A DNA stretch of 64,000 nt, from assembly GCA_963799425.1 (NCBI GenBank), contig CAWCXA010000017.1, positions 124,001 through 188,000 of the forward strand. Reading direction: 5' to 3'. The stretch comes from CAVWSM01 sp963799425. GTDB lineage: Bacteria; Actinomycetota; Actinomycetes; Jiangellales; Jiangellaceae. Of this stretch, positions 24,007 through 33,000 are shown piece after piece. The notes below the pieces were generated by a model, which saw only the letters and a list, made by a program, of their open reading frames with translations, was not told where the DNA came from and made no database searches. A program made the position numbers and the translations under genes. Positions within the stretch are counted from its first letter, which is position 1; every line of letters begins with the position of its first letter.

Positions 24007-26608
24007 AGGCGCACCACGCTACGAACTGCTTGGAGTCGTTGGGGTCCAGCGTTGCCCGCGCGCCATGGAGTGCCTGCGTCAGCGTCTGACCATCGATGAT
24101 CCCCTCGTGAAGCGCGGCCATCAGCGGCAGCAGATCTTCATCGGGTACGAGAACGGCGCTGGCGAGCACTCCGGCCGCCCCCCTGGCCATGAGTGTGCTG
24201 ACAAACCCCAAGAGTTCGTTGCCTTCGTACGACACATCCCGACCCGACTCGCACGCCGCGAGTATCACCCGGTGCGGCACGTCGCTGCGTAGGTCAAGCT
24301 CGTGAACTGTGAGGTAGCCGTCGCTCAGCAGCAGCGATGAGAACGTCGGGTTGTCGCCGCGAATGAAGCAGTGGCAGGCGATGTGTGCGAGGGCTGCATC
24401 ATCGAAGGCCTGCGCGACGGCGGCCATGGTGCTTTCGCCAGAGCGCAGGACGACCGGGTCGGCATGCAGCTCAGCCAGCGTTGCCACCTCTCTTTCGGCG
24501 CCGGGCAGCTCGGGACCGGCAGTGAGTACGATTCGAGACCCTGCTGCTGGCTGAGCGGTGCTGCTACGTGCCCACATCGAACCCGACGGCGATACCGCAA
24601 CCGGTCCGTCGTGGAGAGCCGCCCATGGCAGCGCGTGCAGCTTACTCACCGGCACTACGACGAGCTCCGTGCTCGGGGCGAGGCCTAGCGGATCAAGCAA
24701 TTCCGCGCGGAGCCGATCCAGCACGATTCGTGCCGTCTGATACATGCCACTCGCCGCGAGCGCATCGGATCTCGCCGACAGGAACCGCAAGTTGAACAGC
24801 AGAGACTCAACGTCCTGCTGCACAGTCTTGAGTTCGCAAAGACGCACGATGCGGGTACGCCGAGGCTCGAGCACAGCGGCGACCAAGGTGTCGTCCAGGA
24901 GGTCGTACTCGATCAGCGTCCGCCCGCCTAGGGCTCGGCGCAGACTCGGTGCTGCTAGGGCAGCAGTCGTGTGTGCACCCGCCACACTCTTGCCCCAAGT
25001 TGCGGCTCTGATGCGTTGCTCGACCCTAGTCTGTCGGGCTCTCAGTTCGGGTGGCTCGGTGCCTGTCTCCTGACGGGCGGCCACGAGCTCCGTGTAGATC
25101 GAGCGTAGCTCCCCAATCTCATCCTCAATGTCAGCAGAGTGCTCGTTCTCGACGATCGAAAGCGCGGCGGCACGCGTTTGCTCCATCCACTCCAGGACCT
25201 GTGCTGGCGCGTCGCTTCCCAGTCGGGCAGCGAGGCCGACCTGGCCTAACTCCGCTCCGTGCCGGGAGGCGAGGGCGCGCAGCTCCGTGGAGGGCAATGC
25301 TGCGCGATGTTGGGCGAGGTCGCTCAGCCCCGAGCGTGTCAGACGACGCACGGCTGCCCGCTGTCCGGCCAACTGGGCGGCGAGAGCTCCAGCGAGCTTG
25401 CCCTTCAGGCGCACGAGCAGTGCCTGGTCACGAGACAGCATCTCCGACTGCAGCCACGCCTTCGCAGCCTGATTCGGACGGTCCACGGCAAAGGCAACGC
25501 GTCCAGTCGTGAGGAAGGCATCGACGGCGAAAGGAGTCATTCCCCGCCGATGCAACGTGCGAGCCGCCCGATGCGCCGAAGAGAGATCTGCATCAAGACT
25601 CGCGCCGACCATGAGCCTTGCTTCGACTGTCGCGAGATCCGCACGCGCCGTCCATGTCGCCCGATGCTGCTGTCGGAAATGTCTAGCCGCGGACTCCGCC
25701 GCCTCGACTGCCCTATCGGGATATCCGGCGAGCGCTGCCAGCCGGGCAATCCTCAACTCCGCCTCGGCCGCCATGAGCTCGATTCCACGAGAATGCAGCA
25801 GCAAGCTGGCTCGCTCGGCGCGCTCGAGTGCTTCGGGGAGAAGCTGCAGTTGCTCGAGGGCGTCGCAGTACTCGGCATACAGCTCGCCTAGAGGGAGCCC
25901 CGACTCATCCCACAGTTGCTCCGCGCGGTCGAAAAGCGCGATGCCTTCGCTCAGGTATCCGGCTTGAACGGTGACCCAGGCCCGGTTCTCCGTCACCATC
26001 GCGACAGCCACGGGGCCCATCTCAGCGGCGCCTTTGTCGGCGGTGTCGAACAGGGTGAGTGACTCGGAGAAGCGCCCCTTCATGGCAAGCAGTAGAGCGA
26101 GATTGTTGGCCGACTTCGTACGGATGCCCAGCGGCGCAGATGGCGCGCCGAGAATCCGAGCGTGGAGCTTCTCGGCCTCGGAGATGCGCCCGAGGTTGGC
26201 GTAGAGCACGGCTCGCTGGCTCATCACCTCGACGTCATCAGGGAGGAGCGTCGAGGCGCGGTCAAAGTCTCGACCTGCAGCCGCGAGCTGCCCGCGCTCC
26301 TGGTGGATGGCTGCGCGGGTGACGAGCGCCGCGCCTAGTGCACCGTCCAGGCGGTGTCGCGCGGCGATGCGTACGGCCTCGTTGAGCGCCCGCAGCGCCG
26401 GTCCGTGGTCGTGGTGCATGCGCGCGGACCACCCCAGGACTCGCAGCGCGTAGGACAAGGCTTCCGCGTCACCCGCTTGCCGGGCCTCGACAACGAGGTC
26501 GCCGACGTGTCTTTCCCATCGCTTGGGGTCGGTGTCGACGCGCCGATAGGCTTCCTGCGCGCGTATCAGCAACTCGTTCGGAGACTCGTGATCCATGGTG
26601 GTCTTCAT
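23984..26608 (-). CDS. TPR-CHAT caspase-like protease
   Basis: 874 aa. The N-terminal two thirds (about 10-560) are alpha-solenoid TPR-like repeats. The C-terminal CHAT peptidase at about 590-874 has His746 in HIACHCF and Cys786 in ILAACESGRD, the caspase-type dyad; the usual Gly after the catalytic His is Cys. No signal peptide, so it is cytoplasmic. TPR-CHAT proteins act in defence and programmed-death systems where the repeats sense a partner and the CHAT domain cuts a target. The adjacent divergent subtilisin (38 bp away) is an obvious partner. Base use looks less GC-biased at third positions than in flanking core genes. Confidence 0.9.
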   Translation of the reverse strand: MKTTMDHESPNELLIRAQEAYRRVDTDPKRWERHVGDLVVEARQAGDAEALSYALRVLGWSARMHHDHGPALRALNEAVRIAARHRLDGALGAALVTRAAIHQERGQLAAAGRDFDRASTLLPDDVEVMSQRAVLYANLGRISEAEKLHARILGAPSAPLGIRTKSANNLALLLAMKGRFSESLTLFDTADKGAAEMGPVAVAMVTENRAWVTVQAGYLSEGIALFDRAEQLWDESGLPLGELYAEYCDALEQLQLLPEALERAERASLLLHSRGIELMAAEAELRIARLAALAGYPDRAVEAAESAARHFRQQHRATWTARADLATVEARLMVGASLDADLSSAHRAARTLHRRGMTPFAVDAFLTTGRVAFAVDRPNQAAKAWLQSEMLSRDQALLVRLKGKLAGALAAQLAGQRAAVRRLTRSGLSDLAQHRAALPSTELRALASRHGAELGQVGLAARLGSDAPAQVLEWMEQTRAAALSIVENEHSADIEDEIGELRSIYTELVAARQETGTEPPELRARQTRVEQRIRAATWGKSVAGAHTTAALAAPSLRRALGGRTLIEYDLLDDTLVAAVLEPRRTRIVRLCELKTVQQDVESLLFNLRFLSARSDALAASGMYQTARIVLDRLRAELLDPLGLAPSTELVVVPVSKLHALPWAALHDGPVAVSPSGSMWARSSTAQPAAGSRIVLTAGPELPGAEREVATLAELHADPVVLRSGESTMAAVAQAFDDAALAHIACHCFIRGDNPTFSSLLLSDGYLTVHELDLRSDVPHRVILAACESGRDVSYEGNELLGFVSTLMARGAAGVLASAVLVPDEDLLPLMAALHEGIIDGQTLTQALHGARATLDPNDSKQFVAWCAFNAYGAA

Positions 26609-26646
26609 CCATAACGAACATTAGCGACGACGCAAAGGGGACTAAC
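26609..26646. promoter_or_regulatory. 38-bp divergent start region of the CHAT/subtilisin pair
   Basis: Only 38 bases separate the two divergent start codons. An AGGGGA ribosome site for the subtilisin is at about 26635-26640. No complete -35/-10 pair fits within the gap, so at least one promoter must overlap the opposite coding region. Confidence 0.4.
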
Positions 26647-28035
26647 GTGGCTGCACCATTTGGGCCGGATGATCCGCGGACTGACGGTGAACGCCTTACG
26701 GACGTCATGCGTGTGCAGCGTCAAGTGATCAAGATGGACACAGCGCGGTACGACGTGGAGCGTAGTCGTCGGCTTCTGGAGCTAATGCGGGTACGCCGCG
26801 ACCAGCAGCCCGAATTGGTTCGTATCGGTGAGATTCCTGACCGCCAGGGCGGCACGACGCTCGTTGTGGAGACCGAGCTCCTGATCCGCACCGTAGACCT
26901 TCCGGCAATCAGCGGACTGCTGGAGGCAGACCCGGACCTCCAGGAGGATCCGGTCAGGGAGGGGGCATTGGCGGGTTTGATCACGCGTATCAAAGGCCCA
27001 GCTGCAGCCCTCGGGCGCACCGCCGGTCTCGCGTCCACGCTGCGTCGACAAGGCGTCCCGATCAGCGCAAACTACGTCACGCCGATGGGTGGCCAATGGA
27101 AGAGCGTGGCTGGGCCAGAGCCGACAGCGGGTATGGCACCCAGGTTCCGTGGTCGCTCTCGAAGGGGCAAGCCAAGCGTCCGGGTCGTGGTGCTTGACAC
27201 GGGCGTTTGGGTTGGAAAGCGGTCGGACTGGCTCAAAGGCTTGGAGCGCAAGGACAACTTGGAAGAGCTCTACCGCGATACCGGTAGAGGCAGGCGAGGT
27301 GCTATGCGGGTGCTGCATACCGGTGCGGGACACGGCAGTTTCTGCGCAGGCATCGTGCAGCAGGTGGCTCCTGACGTCGAGGTCGTCGTCGAGCGTGTAC
27401 TCGACATCGACGGCGTCCAGGACGAGGTGGGCGTCGCCGAGGCGATGGTTCGGGCTGTGCAGGACGGCTTCGCTGCCGGGCAGCACGTGGTGCTCAGCCT
27501 TTCGCTGGGCACGGAGACAGCCGACGACGAGCGACCTGTGGCGTTCGGGGTGGCCCTGGACGTCATCGAGGAGCTGCGCCGGAACCCCAAGGTCAACAAG
27601 CAGCAGCGGGAAGCAATGGTCGTTGCCGCTGCCGGCAACTACGGCCGGCAGCGACCGTGCTGGCCGGCGGCCTTCCCGAGTGTCGTCGCGGTGGCCGGGC
27701 TGACGCAGGCCTATCTGCCGGCGGCCTGGTCCAGCCATGGCCCGTGGGTTGATGCGTGCACGGTTGGCGAGGGTGTCCGGTCGACATTCGTACCAGGCAA
27801 GGAGAATGCCGATCTCGACCCCACGCCCGACGAGTTCGCCGAGGGCTCCTGGGCGCAGTGGACGGGTACGTCCTTCGCAGCGCCGCAGGTAGCCGCCGCC
27901 ATCGCACAGACCGCCGAGACGGATGGCTCGTCGTTGACCGATGCGGAGTGGGCCTTGCTCAAGCGCAGCCGGCGCGAGATACCGCTTTACGGCAAGGTCG
28001 TCGAGGTCCTCAGCGAGATGCCGAGTCTCGACTGA
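26647..28035 (+). CDS. Subtilisin-like (S8) serine protease, cytoplasmic
   Basis: 462 aa from GTG 26647. The triad is Asp184 (VVLDTGVW), His229 (GAGHGSF) and Ser409 (GTSFAAP), with the oxyanion Asn331 (AAGNYG). The first 170 residues form an uncharacterised N-terminal region. There is no signal peptide and no secretion tail, unlike secreted subtilisins, so it should act inside the cell. It is divergent from the TPR-CHAT gene, and linked regulation of the two proteases is likely. Possible roles are zymogen processing by CHAT or cleavage of a death effector; both are inference. Confidence 0.9.
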   Translation: MAAPFGPDDPRTDGERLTDVMRVQRQVIKMDTARYDVERSRRLLELMRVRRDQQPELVRIGEIPDRQGGTTLVVETELLIRTVDLPAISGLLEADPDLQEDPVREGALAGLITRIKGPAAALGRTAGLASTLRRQGVPISANYVTPMGGQWKSVAGPEPTAGMAPRFRGRSRRGKPSVRVVVLDTGVWVGKRSDWLKGLERKDNLEELYRDTGRGRRGAMRVLHTGAGHGSFCAGIVQQVAPDVEVVVERVLDIDGVQDEVGVAEAMVRAVQDGFAAGQHVVLSLSLGTETADDERPVAFGVALDVIEELRRNPKVNKQQREAMVVAAAGNYGRQRPCWPAAFPSVVAVAGLTQAYLPAAWSSHGPWVDACTVGEGVRSTFVPGKENADLDPTPDEFAEGSWAQWTGTSFAAPQVAAAIAQTAETDGSSLTDAEWALLKRSRREIPLYGKVVEVLSEMPSLD

Positions 28036-28090
28036 CCGCCAACTGGCTGCCCGCGGTTGGGTGTCCGGGCCCGAGCCGTGCAAGGCCAAT

Positions 28091-28128
28091 GGGGGGTGTG
28101 CAGGGCTCACGGGCCTTGCACACCCCCC
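28091..28128. terminator. Terminator between subtilisin gene and aceE
   Basis: A 16-bp stem (ggggggtgtgcagggc with gccttgcacacccccc, one mismatch) and 6-base loop sits between convergent genes. Confidence 0.7.
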
Positions 28129-28175
28129 ACAAGCATGGGTTCCGTGATCATTGTCGACCCGACACGCGCCAGCGC

Positions 28176-30920
28176 TCAGGTCTCGCCGCCGGCCTCCTCA
28201 GCGGTGGTGGCGTTGACGTCTTCGAGCCGGTAGACCTCGTGCGCCTTGCGCACGATGTCCCACGACACCTCGCCGCGCTTGGCGAGCTGGGTGAGCACGG
28301 CGATGACGATCGACTGCGCGTCGATCTTGAAGTGCCGGCGCAGCGCCGCGCGCGTGTCGGACAACCCGAACCCATCAGTCCCGAGGGATGCGAACTCCTG
28401 GGGCACGTAGGGCGCGATCTGGTCCTGCACCGCCCGCATGAAGTCGGACACTGCGATGACCGGGCCGGGCGCCTCGGCGAGGCGCTGCGTGACGTACGGG
28501 ACGCGCGCGTCCTCGCCCGAGTGCATGAGGTTCCACTCGTCGACCGCCAGCGCCTCGCGGCGCAGCTCGTTCCACGACGTCGCGGACCAGACGTCGGCCG
28601 CGACGTGCCACTCGTCGGCCAACCGGTGCTGCGCCTCGAGTGCCCAGTTCATCGCCGGCCCGGACGCCAGGATCTGTGCGTGCGGCACCCGGTCGCCGGG
28701 CGCCACCTCCATGGGCTTGAACAGGTACAGCCCCTTGAGCAGGCCCTCCACGTCAAGGCCCTCGGGCTCGGGCACCTGCACGTACGGCTCGTTGTAGACC
28801 GTCAGGTAGTAGAAGACGTTCTCGGCCTCGTCGCCGTACATCCGCCGCAGCCCGTCGCGCACGATGTGCCCGATCTCGAAGGCCCACGACGGGTCGTAGT
28901 GCACGGCTGCCGGGTTGGTCGACGCGAGCAGGATGGAGTGGCCGTCCTCGTGCTGCAAGCCCTCGCCATTGAGCGTCGTACGACCTGCAGTCGCGCCGAG
29001 CAGGAAGCCGCGGCTCATCTGGTCGGCAGCGGCCCACAGGCCGTCGCCGGTGCGCTGGAACCCGAACATCGAGTAGAAGATGTAGACCGGGATCATCGGG
29101 ATGCCATGCGTGGCATAGGACGAACCGACTGCCGTGAACGATGCGGTCGAGCCGGCCTCGTTGATGCCCTCGTGCAGGATCTGACCCTTGGTGTCTTCCT
29201 TGTAGGACAGGAAGAGCTCACGGTCGACTGAGGTGTATTGCTGACCGTGCGGCGAGTAGATCTTCTGCGTCGGGAACATCGCGTCCATGCCGAAGGTGCG
29301 TGCCTCGTCAGGGATGATCGGCACGATGCGCCAGCCGAGCTCCTTGTCCTTGAGCAAGTCCTTCAGCAGACGGACGAACGCCATCGTCGTGGCCACCGAC
29401 TGCTTGCCCGAGCCGCGCTTTGAGATGGCGTACGCCTCTTCACCCGGCAGCTGCAGACCAGTGGCCAGGATGCGTCGCTCTGGCAGCCCACCCCCGAGCT
29501 TGCGCCGCATCTCCAGCAGGTACTGCACCTCGTCGGAGTCCTTGCCCGGGTGATAGTAGGACGGCATCTTGGCGTCGAGGTGATCGTCGTCGATTGGGAT
29601 GCGCAGCGTGTTGCGGAAGCCCTTGAGGTCGTCAAGGGTGAGCTTCTTCATCTGGTGCGTTGCGTTGCGGCCCTCGAAATGGCTGCCGAGCGTGTAGCCC
29701 TTGATGGTCTTGGCCAGGATGACCGTGGGCTGGCCGGTGTGTTCGGTCGCGGCCTTGTAGGCGGCGTACATCTTGCGGTAGTCGTGCCCGCCGCGCTTGA
29801 GTCCCCAGATCTCGTCGTCGGACATGTGCTCGACCATCTTGCGCGTGCGCGGATCGCGGCCGAAGAAGTGCTCCCGTACGTAGGCGCCGTTCTCGGCCTT
29901 GTAGGTCTGGTAGTCGCCGTCGCGAGTGACACCCATCAGGTTGACCAGCGCGCCGTCGGTGTCGGCAGCGAGCAGCGGGTCCCACTCGCGGCCCCAGATC
30001 ACCTTGATGACGTTCCATCCCGCGCCACGGAAGATGGCCTCCAACTCTTGGATGATCTTGCCGTTGCCGCGGACCGGACCGTCGAGCCGCTGCAGGTTGC
30101 AGTTGACGACGAACGTGAGGTTGTCGAGCTCCTCACGCGCGGCCAGTGACAGCGCGCCGATCGACTCGGGCTCGTCCATCTCGCCGTCACCGAGGAACGC
30201 CCACACACGCTGCTGACTGGTGTCCTTGATGCCGCGGTCGTGCAGGTAGCGGTTGAACCGAGCCTGGTAGACCGCGTTGAGCGGCCCGAGGCCCATCGAG
30301 ACGGTCGGGAACTCCCAGAAGTCGGGCATCAACCGGGGGTGCGGGTAGGACGGCAGCCCGCCGCCCAGGCCAGCGTGCGAGAGCTCCTGGCGGAACCCGT
30401 CGAGCCGCTGCTCGTCGAGACGCCCCTCGAGGAAGGCCCGTGCATACATGCCGGGCGAGGCGTGCCCCTGGTAGTAGATCTGGTCGCCGCCGCCCGGGTG
30501 GTCCTTGCCGCGGAAGAAGTGGTTGAAGCCGACCTCGTACAGCGTGGCGCTGGAGGCGTACGTGGAGATGTGACCACCCACGCCGATCCCCGGGCGCTGC
30601 GCGCGGTGGACCATGATCGCGGCGTTCCACCGGATCGCCCGCCGGATCGTGCGCTCGAGGTCCTCGTCGCCGGGGAACCACGGCTCCGCTTCGGGCGGGA
30701 TCGTGTTGATGTAGTCGGTGCTGATCAGACTCGGCACTCCGACCTGCCGCTCGCGGGCGCGTTGCATGAGGGCGAGCATCAGGTAGCGCGCGCGGTTGCG
30801 CCCGCGCTCGTCGACCACCGCGTCGAGCGACTCGAGCCACTCCCGCGTCTCGTCAGGGTCGATGTCCGGCAGCTGGCTCGGCAGCCCGTTGCTGATGATC
30901 GGGGGGCGCTCTGCGACCAC
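28176..30920 (-). CDS. aceE: Pyruvate dehydrogenase E1 component, homodimeric type
   Basis: 914 aa from GTG 30920 with GGAGG about 9 bases upstream. ThDP-binding motif GDGEMDEPES followed by NLTFVVNCNLQ is at about 245-285, and it shows the full homodimeric E1 layout (GGHISTYASSATLYEVGFNH, YHPGKDSDE). It decarboxylates pyruvate and reductively acetylates lipoyl-E2, feeding acetyl-CoA to the TCA cycle and fatty-acid synthesis. In actinobacteria the fab cluster and aceE are often close, as here, though the CHAT locus intervenes. Confidence 0.95.
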   Translation of the reverse strand: MVAERPPIISNGLPSQLPDIDPDETREWLESLDAVVDERGRNRARYLMLALMQRARERQVGVPSLISTDYINTIPPEAEPWFPGDEDLERTIRRAIRWNAAIMVHRAQRPGIGVGGHISTYASSATLYEVGFNHFFRGKDHPGGGDQIYYQGHASPGMYARAFLEGRLDEQRLDGFRQELSHAGLGGGLPSYPHPRLMPDFWEFPTVSMGLGPLNAVYQARFNRYLHDRGIKDTSQQRVWAFLGDGEMDEPESIGALSLAAREELDNLTFVVNCNLQRLDGPVRGNGKIIQELEAIFRGAGWNVIKVIWGREWDPLLAADTDGALVNLMGVTRDGDYQTYKAENGAYVREHFFGRDPRTRKMVEHMSDDEIWGLKRGGHDYRKMYAAYKAATEHTGQPTVILAKTIKGYTLGSHFEGRNATHQMKKLTLDDLKGFRNTLRIPIDDDHLDAKMPSYYHPGKDSDEVQYLLEMRRKLGGGLPERRILATGLQLPGEEAYAISKRGSGKQSVATTMAFVRLLKDLLKDKELGWRIVPIIPDEARTFGMDAMFPTQKIYSPHGQQYTSVDRELFLSYKEDTKGQILHEGINEAGSTASFTAVGSSYATHGIPMIPVYIFYSMFGFQRTGDGLWAAADQMSRGFLLGATAGRTTLNGEGLQHEDGHSILLASTNPAAVHYDPSWAFEIGHIVRDGLRRMYGDEAENVFYYLTVYNEPYVQVPEPEGLDVEGLLKGLYLFKPMEVAPGDRVPHAQILASGPAMNWALEAQHRLADEWHVAADVWSATSWNELRREALAVDEWNLMHSGEDARVPYVTQRLAEAPGPVIAVSDFMRAVQDQIAPYVPQEFASLGTDGFGLSDTRAALRRHFKIDAQSIVIAVLTQLAKRGEVSWDIVRKAHEVYRLEDVNATTAEEAGGET

Positions 30921-31105
30921 GGCCGTCCTCCATCAGGCGCCTCATGGGCGCCGTTCGTACTGTTCGGTTGGGTCTATCCTCGCCTGTTCGGGGGACGTCG
31001 TCATCTGGCACCCCTGATTCCTTGGATCATCGCTCCCAGGGGTGGTATCTGCACGCGACTCACGGCAGGCTGGGCTTGAAACGAGCGCCGTCCTCGGAGG
31101 TGGCC

Positions 31106-31297
31106 ATGCGAGCGCAGATTGGTGACCAGCTGCACGTGCACGCCGGCAAGGTCGGAATCCCCGACCAGCGAGGAGAGATCATCGAGGTGCGCGGCTCCGA
31201 CGGGCAGCCGCCGTACCTTGTGCGGTTCGCCGATGGGCACGAGGGGCTCGTCTTCCCGGGCCCGGACGCGCAGGTCGAGCACCCCGAAGCGCGCTGA
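31106..31297 (+). CDS. DUF1918 protein
   Basis: 63 aa; ATG 31106 has GGAGG upstream. The SH3-like small beta domain (GDQLHVHAGKVG, RGEIIEVRG, YLVRFADGHEGLVFPGPDA) covers the whole protein and matches DUF1918, an actinobacterial family with no known activity. It stands alone between aceE (divergent) and the DUF3052 gene. Confidence 0.8.
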   Translation: MRAQIGDQLHVHAGKVGIPDQRGEIIEVRGSDGQPPYLVRFADGHEGLVFPGPDAQVEHPEAR

Positions 31298-31449
31298 CAC
31301 CGCCAATCTGACGGTCGACACGCGACGGATCCAGGGTCAGTACGTGATCACGAAACGGGCGTGCCACTTGCGCGCGGGCCTCGACTTGGATGGACTGTCC
31401 GGCACAACCCCCGGCGAGCGCCGGCGGGATTGACGACGGGAGTTCACGG

Positions 31450-31887
31450 GTGGGCCAGTCCGCGGGTGACGCGGGGCAGGGCGGATCGGCGAGCCGACTG
31501 GGGTTTGAGTCGGGCCAAGTGGTCCAGGAGCTCGGCTGGGACGAGGACTGCGACGACGCGTTGCGCGCGGCCATCGAGGACGTCACCGGCCATGAGTTGG
31601 TTGACGAGGAGTACGGCGATGTCGTCGACGCCGTCATTCTCTGGTGGCGAGATGAGGACGGCGACCTCGTGGATGCCCTCATCGCCGCCAAGACCGATCT
31701 CGCCGACGGCGGCGCGATCCTCTTGTTCACGCCGAAGGTCGGGCGCGGCGGCTATGTCGATCCGGCAGACATCGCCGACGCCGCACCCACGGCGGGTCTC
31801 GCGACCACCACAAGTGCGACCGCAGGACCCGACTGGTCCGGCACCAAGCTTGTGACGCCAAAGGCCGCTCGGTCGGGAAAACGGTGA
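31450..31887 (+). CDS. DUF3052 protein
   Basis: 145 aa from GTG 31450 with GGGAG about 9 bases upstream; the frame is open from 31390 but that part lacks a ribosome site. Conserved core LGFESGQVVQELGWDEDCDD and GDLVDALIAAKTDLADGGAILLFTPKVG matches DUF3052, which commonly adjoins aceE in actinobacteria. Function is unknown. It overlaps the peroxiredoxin start by 4 bases, so they are co-translated. Confidence 0.82.
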   Translation: MGQSAGDAGQGGSASRLGFESGQVVQELGWDEDCDDALRAAIEDVTGHELVDEEYGDVVDAVILWWRDEDGDLVDALIAAKTDLADGGAILLFTPKVGRGGYVDPADIADAAPTAGLATTTSATAGPDWSGTKLVTPKAARSGKR

Positions 31888-32369
31888 GCGCTCAGGTCGT
31901 TGGTGACGCGATCTCGGTCGGGTCCGTGGCGCCCGACTTCGACCTGCCGGACCAGCACGGCGTGCGGACGCGGCTGTCGTCGTACCGCGGTGACAAGACG
32001 GTCGTGCTCGTGTTCTATCCCTGGGCGTTCACTCGCGTTTGCACCAGCGAACTCTGCGCGATTCGCGACGCGCTGTCGACGTTCCAGAACGACGAGGTAC
32101 AGGTCCTCGTGGTGTCCTGCGACAGCGTGTTCTCACTGCGCGTATTCGGCGAGCAGGAGCGGTTGGAGTTTCCGCTGCTTTCCGATTTCTGGCCGCACGG
32201 GGCCGTAGCTCAGACCTATGGAGTCTTCGACGAGCAGCGGGGCTGCGCGGTTCGCGGCACGTTCGTCATCGACAGGCAGGGCTTGATCCGGTGGTGCGTC
32301 GTCAACGAGATACCTGACGCGCGCGATCTTGCCGTGTATCGACAGGTGCTCGACGAGCTGGCGGTCTGA
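31884..32369 (+). CDS. AhpE-type peroxiredoxin
   Basis: 161-aa thioredoxin-fold peroxidase starting at GTG 31884. The peroxidatic Cys lies in YPWAFTRVCTSELC (position about 53) with the conserved Thr and Pro; the second Cys of this motif is unusually close. AhpE proteins are 1-Cys or atypical enzymes reducing peroxides, peroxynitrite and fatty-acid hydroperoxides with mycothiol or mycoredoxin. It pairs with DUF3052 as in other actinobacteria. Confidence 0.88.
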   Translation: MSAQVVGDAISVGSVAPDFDLPDQHGVRTRLSSYRGDKTVVLVFYPWAFTRVCTSELCAIRDALSTFQNDEVQVLVVSCDSVFSLRVFGEQERLEFPLLSDFWPHGAVAQTYGVFDEQRGCAVRGTFVIDRQGLIRWCVVNEIPDARDLAVYRQVLDELAV

Positions 32370-32392
32370 CCGGAGGGGATGGGACACGCCCA

Positions 32393-32731
32393 ATGCCCTG
32401 CTTTCGCTGTGGCGCCCGGCAGGTGGATCCACGCAAGGGGACTAGCCCGTGGCGACGAGGCGTAGCCACGGGACAGCAGGTGTTGGTCTGCCCCGACTGT
32501 CAGTCGAGCCCGACCTGGCAGGAAGGTCTCGACCGGTGCCCCGACTGCGGGTCGGTCGACCTCGTTGCCCGGCTCGGTGAGGTCACCTGTCGCGGTTGTG
32601 GCCGTACGTCGGCCGCGGCCAATGACTCGCGCTCGGGCGATCCAGCGCTCGCCGCCGAGGTGTCGGCCGCGCTGGACCGACTCTTTGGACGTTCCGGCCA
32701 ACAAGGCTCACACGGTGCGGATTTGGCGTGA
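32393..32731 (+). CDS. Multi-zinc-ribbon protein
   Basis: 112 aa. Four CxxC knuckles are visible: CFRCG (3-6), CPDCQ (33-36), CPDCGSVD (49-52) and CRGCG (66-69), enough for two zinc ribbons. The C-terminal 40 residues are helical and acidic. Function is unknown; such proteins may bind nucleic acid or act as adaptors. It lies 23 bases after the peroxiredoxin stop on the same strand and probably shares its transcript. Confidence 0.65.
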   Translation: MPCFRCGARQVDPRKGTSPWRRGVATGQQVLVCPDCQSSPTWQEGLDRCPDCGSVDLVARLGEVTCRGCGRTSAAANDSRSGDPALAAEVSAALDRLFGRSGQQGSHGADLA

Positions 32732-32876
32732 GCGCTCCCACGGGTGTTATCTAGATCACAGGCCGCCGCCGCCGCAGGCCCGAGACTCCGGCGGCTGCGG
32801 CCGTCCGCACGGCTGAGGCATATCAGGCTGCGCGCCGGGGCTCCGCTCAGCGGGTACGCTGGCTCGTCGCAATCCG

Positions 32877-32951
32877 GGGCGCATAGCTCAGTGGAAGAGC
32901 ACTCGCCTTACAAGCGAGGGGTCGTTGGTTCGAACCCAACTGTGCCCACCA
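32877..32951 (+). tRNA. tRNA-Val (TAC anticodon)
   Basis: A full 75-base cloverleaf: acceptor GGGCGCA pairs with TGTGCCC, D-arm GCTC...GAGC, anticodon stem CTCGC/GCGAG with loop CTTACAA (anticodon TAC), T-arm GTTGG-TTCGAAC-CCAAC, and an encoded CCA at 32949-32951. It reads GUA codons. Confidence 0.95.
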
Positions 32952-33000
32952 CGTGGTTCTGGGATTGAGCGCCAGAGCAGCGGGTCGCGAGGAGGTCCTG

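Noticed and set aside
27756..29231. 491-codon plus-strand frame
   Set aside because: It overlaps the subtilisin end, the terminator and most of aceE antisense; composition is typical of a reverse-frame shadow.
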